Shown here in pieces: positions 1 through 5,577 of a stretch of 7,817 nucleotides of DNA. The notes under the pieces are model-generated. The model worked only from the letters and a program-made list of their open reading frames with translations, made no database searches and was not told where the DNA came from. Made by a program: the position numbers and the translations under genes. Each line of letters opens with the position of its first letter. The stretch's first letter is position 1. The DNA comes from Caulobacteraceae bacterium (GTDB lineage: Bacteria; Pseudomonadota; Alphaproteobacteria; Caulobacterales; Caulobacteraceae): assembly GCA_013815405.1 (NCBI GenBank), contig JACDGF010000093.1, forward strand, positions 1 to 7,817. The letters run 5' to 3'.

Positions 1-180
1 GGATACGCCGGCGCCTGCGCCGCGGCGATGGCGACGGGTCTCATCGGCATGGGCCTCGAGGCCGGCGCGGTTCCGACCCTGGCGGGCGCGGCCTGGCAAT
101 GGGTGGCCAGCGCGGCGCTGTTTCCGTTCGCCTGGCGGATGATCGAGCGCTACGAAGCGGCGGACGCGCGATACCGATGA
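1..180 (+). CDS. mreD: Rod shape-determining protein MreD, C-terminal part (5' end outside window)
   Basis: Reading frame 1 is open from the left edge to a TGA at 178-180 and gives 59 residues. Two hydrophobic stretches are visible. The first is Ala/Gly-rich (about residues 3-18). The second (about 27-45) ends in a basic/aromatic tail, FAWRMIERYE, typical of the last transmembrane helix of MreD followed by a short cytoplasmic end. MreD is a small inner-membrane protein (about 160-180 residues) that works with MreB and MreC to position the elongasome. The assignment rests mainly on context: it directly precedes mrdA and rodA, the conserved mreBCD-mrdA-rodA order, and its stop overlaps the mrdA start (ATGA). 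Sequence conservation in MreD is low, so a different small membrane protein cannot be excluded from this fragment alone. Confidence 0.8.
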   Translation, partial: GYAGACAAAMATGLIGMGLEAGAVPTLAGAAWQWVASAALFPFAWRMIERYEAADARYR

Positions 181-2096
181 CCAGCCCTTCCATCTATTTC
201 GACGAGGTGAACGAGCGACAGGGCCTGTTCCACAGGCGCGCATTTCTGTTCGGCGGCGGCGCCGGCCTTGGGCTCGCGGCCCTAGGCGTCCGGCTGGCGC
301 ACTTGCAGCTCTTGGAAACCAAGCGCTATCGGATGCTCTCCGAACACAATCAGTTCCAGTTCCTGCTCACCCCACCCCCGCGCGGACTGATCCTGGATCG
401 CAACGGCGTGGTGCTCGCGTCCAACCGCCCGGCGTTCCGCCTGCTGCTGGCCAGGGACGAGACTACCGACGTAACGGCCGTCCTGGCCGATCTGGCCAAG
501 CTGGCCCCCCTGGACGAGGCGCGGCTGCACCGGGCCGCGGCCGAACTCGACGCGGCCCCGCGCAAGGCCCCGGTGGCGGTGCTGGAGGACATGACCTGGG
601 AGGAGTTCTCGCGCGTCAATGTTCGGGCGCCGGAACTGCCGGGGGTCACCGCCGACATGGGCGAGGTAAGGGTCTATCCGTTCGGCGGGGCCTTCGCCCA
701 TGTGATAGGCTATGTAGCCAAGGTGAACGCCAGGGACTTGGCCAAGTCTGGGCCCAACGCCGACCCGATCCTGCTCAACCCGGGATTTCGCATAGGCAAG
801 CAGGGGGTGGAAAAGGCCTTCGACCTCGACCTGCGGGGCAAGGCGGGAGCGCGCAAGGTGGAGGTCGACGTCAAGGGCCGCCAGGTGCGCCAGGATCCGG
901 CCGGCGACATCGCCCCCGCGCCCGGCGCGCCCATCCGCCTGACCCTGGACGCCGACATCCAGAACCGCGCCCTGGAAGTGTTTGGCGAGGAAAGCGGCGC
1001 CGCGGTGATGATCGATTGCCGCAGCGGGGACATCCTGTGCCTGCTTTCGGCCCCGAGCTTTGACGCCAACCGCTTCGTCAAGGGGCTGACCGCGCCGGAA
1101 TACCGCGCCCTGGCGGGGTACGATCGCAAGCCCCTGTTCAACAAGGCCCTGACCGCCACCTATCCGCCGGGATCGACCTTCAAGACGATGGTCGCCCTGA
1201 CCGCTCTGGAGCATGGCGTCGATCCGAACCGCACCTATGCCTGCCATGGCGCCTGGGCGTGGGGCGGCCGCGTCTGGCACTGCGACAAATCCCACGGCGT
1301 GCTGAACATGCACGACGCCATCCGGCAGTCCTGCGACATCTTCTTCTATCAGACCGCGCTGGGGGTCGGTCCCGACCGGATCGCCGCCACGGCGCGCCAT
1401 TTCGGCCTGGGCGAGGTTTTCGACCTGGGTATCCCCGGCCAGAAGCCCGGCATCATCCCCGATACCGCCTACAAGCGCCGCGCCTTCCCCCAGGATCCGG
1501 TCTGGCATCCGGGCGAGACCCCCAGCATGGGCATCGGCCAGGGCTATGTCAGCGTCAATGCCCTACAGCTGGCGGTGATGGTCTCGCGCCTGGCCAACGG
1601 CGCCAGGGCCCTCAAGCCCCGCCTCGTTCATTCCATCGGCGGCGTGGTCCAGCCGTCGGGCGCGGAGGCGCCAGGACTACCGTTCGCCAGGGAACATATC
1701 GATTTCGTGCGCGCCGCCATGGCTTCGGTGGTGGAGTCCGGAACGGCGGCGGCGTCCGGCCAGCTCGGCCTGGGGCCGATCAAGATGGCCGGTAAGACCG
1801 GGACGGCGCAATCGCACACCTATACCGCGGCGGCGGGTGGGATCCACGGCGCCAAAGGGGCCTGGGCCATGCGCGACCATGCCTGGTTCGTCGCCTTCGC
1901 CCCCTATGACGATCCGCGCTACGCCTTGAGCGTCCTGGTCGAGCACGGCGGCTTCGGCGGAACCGCGGCGACCCCCAAGGCGGCCGAGCTGATGCGGGTC
2001 GCTCTGCTGAAGGACCCGCAGGTCCGCGCCCGGATCGTCGCGCCTCTCCCCACGAGCGAGCCGCCCGCGCTGGGTCGTCCCGGCGCGGTGACGTGA
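177..2096 (+). CDS. mrdA: Penicillin-binding protein 2 (peptidoglycan D,D-transpeptidase MrdA)
   Basis: This is a 639-residue class B PBP that cross-links peptidoglycan in the periplasm during lateral elongation, as partner of RodA. Layout: short cytoplasmic N-terminus; membrane anchor at about residues 22-46; dimerisation/pedestal domain starting with PRGLILDRNG (68-77); transpeptidase domain from about 255 to 615. Active-site motifs are all present: YPPGSTFK with nucleophile Ser333 and Lys336; the SxN-type motif as Ser385-Cys-Asp387, usual in PBP2; and the KTG triad Lys540-Thr-Gly within AGKTGTAQ. I chose the ATG at 177 because it overlaps the mreD stop (ATGA) and gives a normal short tail before the anchor. 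An in-frame start 26 codons upstream (GTG or ATG near 99) would run inside mreD and adds non-PBP-like sequence. No strong Shine-Dalgarno is visible, consistent with translational coupling. A Cys/His-rich stretch at 356-386 may be a metal site (see findings). Confidence 0.96.
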   Translation: MTSPSIYFDEVNERQGLFHRRAFLFGGGAGLGLAALGVRLAHLQLLETKRYRMLSEHNQFQFLLTPPPRGLILDRNGVVLASNRPAFRLLLARDETTDVTAVLADLAKLAPLDEARLHRAAAELDAAPRKAPVAVLEDMTWEEFSRVNVRAPELPGVTADMGEVRVYPFGGAFAHVIGYVAKVNARDLAKSGPNADPILLNPGFRIGKQGVEKAFDLDLRGKAGARKVEVDVKGRQVRQDPAGDIAPAPGAPIRLTLDADIQNRALEVFGEESGAAVMIDCRSGDILCLLSAPSFDANRFVKGLTAPEYRALAGYDRKPLFNKALTATYPPGSTFKTMVALTALEHGVDPNRTYACHGAWAWGGRVWHCDKSHGVLNMHDAIRQSCDIFFYQTALGVGPDRIAATARHFGLGEVFDLGIPGQKPGIIPDTAYKRRAFPQDPVWHPGETPSMGIGQGYVSVNALQLAVMVSRLANGARALKPRLVHSIGGVVQPSGAEAPGLPFAREHIDFVRAAMASVVESGTAAASGQLGLGPIKMAGKTGTAQSHTYTAAAGGIHGAKGAWAMRDHAWFVAFAPYDDPRYALSVLVEHGGFGGTAATPKAAELMRVALLKDPQVRARIVAPLPTSEPPALGRPGAVT

Positions 2097-3247
2097 CCGC
2101 CCCGGCCATCACCCGCCAGGGCGAGCGCGACCGGTTGGTCGTCAAGCTCTCCCAGATCGACTGGATCTTCTGCCTCATGCTGGCCGCCATCGCGGCGGCC
2201 GGCGGCCTGATGCTCTATTCCATCGCCGGCGGCGCGTGGTCCCCCTGGGCGGGGCGTCACCTGACCCTCTTCGCCGTCTGTTTCGTGATCATGATCGCCC
2301 TGGCCACGGTGGACGTGAGAGTGTGGTTTTCCCTGGCCTATCCCACCTACGCGATCGGCCTGCTCCTGTTGCTGGCGGTGGCCGTGGTCGGCCACTCGAC
2401 CCTCGGCGCGCGGCGCTGGCTCGATCTGGGACCCCTGCGCATCCAGCCGTCCGAGATCATCAAGATCGGCCTGGTGCTGGCCCTGGCCCGCTTCTACCAC
2501 GGCCTCCCCGCCGACAAGGCGCGGTTCTCCGGTTGGCTGCTGATACCCGCCGCGCTGATCATCGTCCCCGCCGCCATCGTCGCCCACCAGCCGGATCTGG
2601 GCACCGCGCTTCTGATCGTGGCCACCGGCGGGGTGACGATGATCCTGGCCGGCCTCAGCCTGCGCCTGGCGACCGTCGGCGTGGTCGGCGTCGCCGCCGT
2701 CCTGCCGGCGGTGTTCATGTTCGTCCTCAAGAGCTATCAGCGCGCCCGCCTGCTCACCTTCCTCGATCCGGAGGCGGACCGGTCGGGCGCCGGCTACCAC
2801 ATCATCCAGAGCAAGATCGCCCTGGGGTCCGGCGGCCTGTTGGGCAAGGGGTTTGGGCTTGGCACTCAGAGCCAGCTCAACTTCCTGCCCGAGAAATCCA
2901 CCGACTTCATTTTTTCGTCCCTGGCCGAGGAGTTCGGGTTCCTGGGTTGCGTCCTCGTCCTGGCCGCCTACGCGGCGGTGATCTTCATGGCCCTGCGCAT
3001 GGCCTCTCTCGCCCACAGCCACTTCGCACGCCTGGCGGCCGGCGGCGTCACCGCCACCTTCGCCCTGTGCGTGCTGATCAACGGGGCGATGGTCATGGGC
3101 CTCGCCCCCGTGGTCGGCGTGCCCATGCCCCTTCTGTCGTACGGCGGGACGGTGATGATCACCATGATGGTGGGCTTCGCCCTGGTCCTGTCCGTGCGCG
3201 TGCACCGCTATTCGGAGGTCACCCGGGGAAAGGGGGCGTTCCTCTAA
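2093..3247 (+). CDS. rodA: Peptidoglycan glycosyltransferase RodA (SEDS family)
   Basis: This is a 384-residue polytopic inner-membrane SEDS protein that polymerises lipid II into glycan strands in the elongasome, paired with PBP2 encoded just upstream. SEDS signatures in order: GARRW (105-109), QPSE followed by a Lys (118-124), HQPDLG (165-170), LLTFLDPE (220-227), [20 protein letters not shown] (234-253), [10 protein letters not shown] (266-275) with the expected catalytic Asp271, EEFGF (279-283), and [12 protein letters not shown] (342-353). About ten hydrophobic segments fit the family fold, and the length is typical (370-415). The start is GTG at 2093, overlapping the mrdA stop (GTGA). 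No Shine-Dalgarno stands out, so translation is probably coupled to mrdA. The N-terminal 20 residues are charged and cytoplasmic. The TAA stop at 3245-3247 overlaps the stop of the convergent peptidase gene, leaving no room for an intergenic terminator. Confidence 0.96.
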   Translation: MTAPAITRQGERDRLVVKLSQIDWIFCLMLAAIAAAGGLMLYSIAGGAWSPWAGRHLTLFAVCFVIMIALATVDVRVWFSLAYPTYAIGLLLLLAVAVVGHSTLGARRWLDLGPLRIQPSEIIKIGLVLALARFYHGLPADKARFSGWLLIPAALIIVPAAIVAHQPDLGTALLIVATGGVTMILAGLSLRLATVGVVGVAAVLPAVFMFVLKSYQRARLLTFLDPEADRSGAGYHIIQSKIALGSGGLLGKGFGLGTQSQLNFLPEKSTDFIFSSLAEEFGFLGCVLVLAAYAAVIFMALRMASLAHSHFARLAAGGVTATFALCVLINGAMVMGLAPVVGVPMPLLSYGGTVMITMMVGFALVLSVRVHRYSEVTRGKGAFL

Positions 3248-4236
3248 ACCTCGAGGGCGGCGTCCGTCGCCCGGACCAGGCCGTCGACGATGCCGGGCTC
3301 GGTGGAGGCGTGGCCGGCGTCCCACACCACGTCCAGGCGAGCCTCGGGCCAGGCGGCCTTCAGCGCCCAGGCGCTCTGCATCGGGGTCACCACGTCGAAC
3401 CGGCCCTGCACGATCCAGCCCGGAATATGCCGGATCGCGCCGACGTTCTCGAGCAGCCAGCCGTCCTTGTCGAAGAAACCGTGGTTGACGAAGAAATGGC
3501 ACTCGATCCGCGCGAAGGCGACGGCGAAGTCCACTTCATCGAACTTGGCCGGCCGGCCCTGGGGGCCGCGCAGGGAGATGGTGTCTCCCTCCCACTGGCT
3601 CCAGGCCGCCGCCGCCCTGGCCTGGACGCGCCGATCCGGATCGGTCAGGCGCCGGTGATAGGCCCCGATCAGGTCGCCGCGCTCGGCCTGGGGGATCGGG
3701 GCGCGAAAACGCTCCCACGCGTCGGGAAAGATCATCGAGGCGCCGTCCTGGTAGAACCAGGTGAGTTCGCGCCGGGTGAGCAGGAAGACGCCCCGCAGCA
3801 CCAGCCCCGCCACGCGCTCGGGATGGGAGATCGCATAGGCCAGGGCGAGGGTCGATCCCCAGGATCCGCCGAACACCGTCCAGCGCTCGACGCCAAGGCG
3901 CCGGCGCAGCCGTTCGATGTCCTCCACCAGGCGCCAGGTGTCGTTGTCCTCGAGCGAGGCGTTGGGCCGGCTCTTGCCGCAGCCGCGCTGGTCGAACAGG
4001 GCCACGCGCCAGCGGGCGGGGTCGAAGAAGCGCCGCATGGTGGGATTGATCGCGCCGCCCGGCCCGCCGTGCAGCACCACCGCCGGCTTACCCCCGAGCG
4101 CGCCGCATTCCTCATAGTAGATTTCGTGGGGGCCGCCGGTGGCCATCCATCCGCTGGCGAAGGGCTCGGTCTCGACATAGAGGCCGCGCCGGCCAGCGGG
4201 GGACAGGGCGGCGGGGGCGACGGCGGTGCGGTCCAT
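3244..4236 (-). CDS. pip: Proline iminopeptidase (prolyl aminopeptidase, family S33)
   Basis: This is a 330-residue alpha/beta-hydrolase expected to remove N-terminal proline from peptides in the cytoplasm. Visible motifs: LYVETEPFASGWMA near the N-terminus; the oxyanion-hole HGGPGG (56-61) and FDQRGCGKS (81-89); the nucleophile elbow GGSWGS (123-128) with Ser125; QGRFDVVTP (277-285) with Asp281; and DAGHA with His309. HGGPGG plus GGSWGS is the hallmark of this family rather than of generic hydrolases. I chose the ATG at 4236, 10 bases after the stop of the upstream epoxide hydrolase gene. A further in-frame ATG at 4287 would overlap that gene by 41 bases and add an atypical Arg/Trp-rich leader. 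No clear Shine-Dalgarno precedes 4236, so coupling to the upstream gene is likely. The TAG stop (3244-3246) overlaps the rodA stop. Substrate range beyond Pro-X cannot be read from the sequence. Confidence 0.94.
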   Translation of the reverse strand: MDRTAVAPAALSPAGRRGLYVETEPFASGWMATGGPHEIYYEECGALGGKPAVVLHGGPGGAINPTMRRFFDPARWRVALFDQRGCGKSRPNASLEDNDTWRLVEDIERLRRRLGVERWTVFGGSWGSTLALAYAISHPERVAGLVLRGVFLLTRRELTWFYQDGASMIFPDAWERFRAPIPQAERGDLIGAYHRRLTDPDRRVQARAAAAWSQWEGDTISLRGPQGRPAKFDEVDFAVAFARIECHFFVNHGFFDKDGWLLENVGAIRHIPGWIVQGRFDVVTPMQSAWALKAAWPEARLDVVWDAGHASTEPGIVDGLVRATDAALEV

Positions 4237-4246
4237 GGCGATGGTT

Positions 4247-5263
4247 CTACAGCGAAAACCGGCGGTCCAGCCAGTCCAGGATGACACGATTGACGGCTTC
4301 CGGCTTTTCCTGCTGGGTCCAGTGGCCGGACTCCTCGATCAGGGCCTTTTCCAGGTCCGGGACATGGTCCTCCATGCCGTCGGCCGCCGAAGGTGGCAGC
4401 ACGGCGTCCTTTTCGGCCATGACCATCAGGGACGGCACGGTCACCCGATCGGCCGTCCCTTCCGAGGCGCGCCAGTTGCGGGTGAAATTGCGGTACCAGT
4501 TGATTCCACCGGTGAAGCCGGTGCGTTGGAAGGTGTCGACGAAGACCGCCATTTCGTCGTCGGTCAGGAACCTCTCGCGCGGATCGAACGCAGGGTCATA
4601 GGTCTGGAGCATTTTGACGAGGGGGAAGGTCGACTCCCCCTCGGTCCGCGGCCGATCGGCCAGGACACTCCCCGACACCCCGCCACTGGCCGGCGGCGCC
4701 CCCGGCGGAGGCTTGCGCAGGAAGAAGCTCATCGCCTTGGCGACGTCGCGATCGAGCACGTCGTCCGCCTCGCCGGGGGTCTGGAAGTGGACGATGTACA
4801 TCTCCTCGCCGAAACGCCGGCGCATGATCTCGATCGGGTCGGCCGGGGGCCTGGCCATGAAGGGGGTGTTGAGGCCGATCACCCCGGCCACGCGGCCCGG
4901 ATGATTAAGGGGCATCTGCCAGACCACGACGCCGCCCCAGTCGTGGCCGCAAAAGATCGCTTTTTCCACGCCCAAATGATCGAGCAGGCCGACCATGTCG
5001 CCGGTGAGATGTTCCATGTCGTAGTCTTCGACCGGACCTGGGCGGGAAGTCAGGCCGTAGCCCCGCTGGTCTGGCGCGATCGCCCAGCGCCCGGCGGCCT
5101 CCAGGGCCTTGAGCTGGTGGCGCCAGGAAAAAGCCAGTTCCGGAAAGCCGTGGCAGAAGACGACTGGAACTCCCCGCCGCGGGCCGGTTTCGTAATAGGC
5201 CATGCGCACACCGTTGACGTCGGCGTATTTCACCGGCGGCATCTGGGTTTCGAGGGCTGACAT
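4247..5263 (-). CDS. Epoxide hydrolase, alpha/beta-fold (soluble EH type)
   Basis: This is a 338-residue enzyme expected to open epoxides to vicinal diols through a covalent alkyl-enzyme ester. Catalytic residues are all visible: oxyanion-hole HGFP (38-41); nucleophile Asp108 in GHDWGG (106-111), where an Asp rather than Ser marks the EH/dehalogenase group; two epoxide-polarising lid tyrosines, Tyr156 (before the FQTPGEAD segment) and Tyr257 in INWYRN; the acid Asp286 in AEKD; and His314 in SGHWTQQEKP. The lid tyrosines and the GHWTQ context favour epoxide hydrolase over haloalkane dehalogenase. The lid contains a Pro/Gly-rich stretch (about 184-200). No signal peptide is seen, so it is probably cytoplasmic. 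The start at 5263 is supported by a GGAG eight bases upstream; Met8 is a less likely alternative. It is the first gene of a probable two-gene unit with the proline iminopeptidase. The physiological substrate (detoxification, fatty or terpene epoxides) is unknown. Confidence 0.93.
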   Translation of the reverse strand: MSALETQMPPVKYADVNGVRMAYYETGPRRGVPVVFCHGFPELAFSWRHQLKALEAAGRWAIAPDQRGYGLTSRPGPVEDYDMEHLTGDMVGLLDHLGVEKAIFCGHDWGGVVVWQMPLNHPGRVAGVIGLNTPFMARPPADPIEIMRRRFGEEMYIVHFQTPGEADDVLDRDVAKAMSFFLRKPPPGAPPASGGVSGSVLADRPRTEGESTFPLVKMLQTYDPAFDPRERFLTDDEMAVFVDTFQRTGFTGGINWYRNFTRNWRASEGTADRVTVPSLMVMAEKDAVLPPSAADGMEDHVPDLEKALIEESGHWTQQEKPEAVNRVILDWLDRRFSL

Positions 5264-5271
5264 GTCGAACG

Positions 5272-5275
5272 CTCC
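5272..5275 (-). promoter_or_regulatory. Ribosome binding site of the epoxide hydrolase gene
   Basis: Read on the minus strand the sequence is TTGGAGCGTTCGACATG. The GGAG core lies eight bases before the ATG at 5263-5261, a good Shine-Dalgarno at normal spacing. It is the clearest ribosome binding site in the window and decides the first Met over Met8 as the start. Confidence 0.7.
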
Positions 5276-5352
5276 AAGTTGCGGGGAGACCCGACCGACC
5301 CCTTCACGGCGACCGGATGACGAACTTCAAAAGCGACGCGGCGCCGCGGCCG

Positions 5353-5484
5353 TCAAGGGCCGCCGGCCCTGGCGGCCTGGGTGTATATCACTCGCCAGTG
5401 GCCGTCGCGCCTCGCCCAGACATCGACGAAGCGGAGGCGCACGTCGAACTTCTGTCCGTGATCGACCCCTCGCCACCTGGCGAC
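5353..5484 (-). pseudogene. C-terminal remnant of an NTF2-like (DUF4440/SnoaL-type) protein
   Basis: The minus-strand frame ending at a TGA (5353-5355) encodes about 43 residues, including DHGQKFDVRLRF followed by VDVWARRDGHWRVIYTQAAR. This pattern, a beta strand ending in RF-x-D-x-W, a turn RRDG-x-W, then a strand RV-x-Y-x-Q and a short basic tail, is the usual C-terminal end of DUF4440/SnoaL-like NTF2-fold proteins, which are normally about 120-150 residues long. Upstream the frame stays open to an ATG at 5598, but that part is low-complexity Arg/Gly sequence from a purine-rich stretch and shows none of the expected N-terminal helices; it would also overlap the start of the BNR-protein gene. 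I therefore read it as the surviving 3' end of a lost gene, probably cut by a deletion near 5485. The boundary is approximate. It could be a chance resemblance, but the match covers two adjacent strands in the right order. Confidence 0.55.
5358..5377. repeat. GC-rich inverted repeat (7-base arms, 6-base loop)
   Basis: GGCCGCC (5358-5364) and GGCGGCC (5371-5377) are perfect reverse complements around a six-base loop. The hairpin covers the last codons of the NTF2-like remnant on the minus strand. Neither strand shows a T-run after it, so an intrinsic terminator is not supported; it could be a leftover transcript-end structure or simply GC-rich chance. Confidence 0.35.
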
Positions 5485-5518
5485 GCCGCCCCCTCTTCCC
5501 CTCCTCGCCCCTCTTTCC

Positions 5519-5541
5519 TTCACTCCGGCATAGCGTAGATT
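5519..5541 (+). promoter_or_regulatory. Weak candidate promoter for the BNR-repeat protein gene
   Basis: TTCACTC (5519-5525) resembles the TTGACGS -35 element of alphaproteobacterial housekeeping promoters, and the TAGAT within CGTAGATT (5534-5541) resembles part of a GCTANAWC -10 element. The spacing of 8 bases is shorter than the usual 10-14, and both boxes have mismatches. It is placed reasonably, about 35-55 bases before the ATG and right after the pyrimidine-rich tract, but is only a guess. Confidence 0.18.
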
Positions 5542-5550
5542 GAGCGCCGG

Positions 5551-5574
5551 CGCCGCTCGCGAATTGCGGCGAGC
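5551..5574. repeat. Overlapping inverted repeats at the translation start of the BNR-protein gene
   Basis: GCTCGC (5555-5560) pairs with GCGAGC (5569-5574) around an 8-base loop. The overlapping CGCCGC (5551-5556) pairs alternatively with GCGGCG (5566-5571). Either hairpin would sit where a Shine-Dalgarno should be, ending 3-6 bases before the ATG at 5578. It may limit translation initiation or be a protein-binding site; the arms are short enough to be chance in such GC-rich DNA. Confidence 0.35.
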
Positions 5575-5577
5575 AAA

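Larger units (their letters stand above)
5264..5577. other. Divergent intergenic region between epoxide hydrolase and BNR-protein genes
   Basis: These 314 bases separate two divergently oriented genes and should carry promoters for both. From left to right I see the hydrolase ribosome binding site, a GC-rich inverted repeat at 5358-5377, a fragment coding on the minus strand for an NTF2-like C-terminus (5353-5484), a pyrimidine-rich tract on the plus strand (5489-5521), and an inverted repeat just before the BNR-protein start (5551-5574). No complete gene, tRNA or transposon end is visible. No strong -35/-10 pair could be identified in either direction. Confidence 0.75.

Noticed and set aside
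282..1508. Open reading frame of 408 codons on the minus strand opposite mrdA
   Set aside because: PBP2 on the plus strand is complete with SxxK, SxN-type and KTG motifs; the antisense product resembles nothing.
1919..3502. Open reading frame of 527 codons on the minus strand across the end of mrdA, rodA and the end of pip
   Set aside because: It is a charged low-complexity translation (His/Gln/Asp/Gly-rich) opposite rodA, which has all SEDS motifs. It crosses three real genes and has no domain.
2236..4284. Open reading frame of 682 codons on the plus strand through rodA and opposite pip
   Set aside because: It is an out-of-frame shadow of rodA fused to the antisense of the proline iminopeptidase gene, with Arg/Pro/Gly-rich translation and no motif.
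4226..5260. Open reading frame of 344 codons on the plus strand opposite the epoxide hydrolase gene
   Set aside because: The minus strand encodes a complete epoxide hydrolase with every catalytic residue and a good ribosome binding site.
5330..5356. TTGACG on the minus strand (5351-5356) as the -35 box of a promoter for the epoxide hydrolase
   Set aside because: The hexamer overlaps the TGA stop of the NTF2-like remnant and no acceptable -10 box lies at any usual distance downstream.
5358..5377. GC-rich hairpin as an intrinsic terminator
   Set aside because: There is no T-run on either strand after the stem, and no intact upstream gene for it to terminate.
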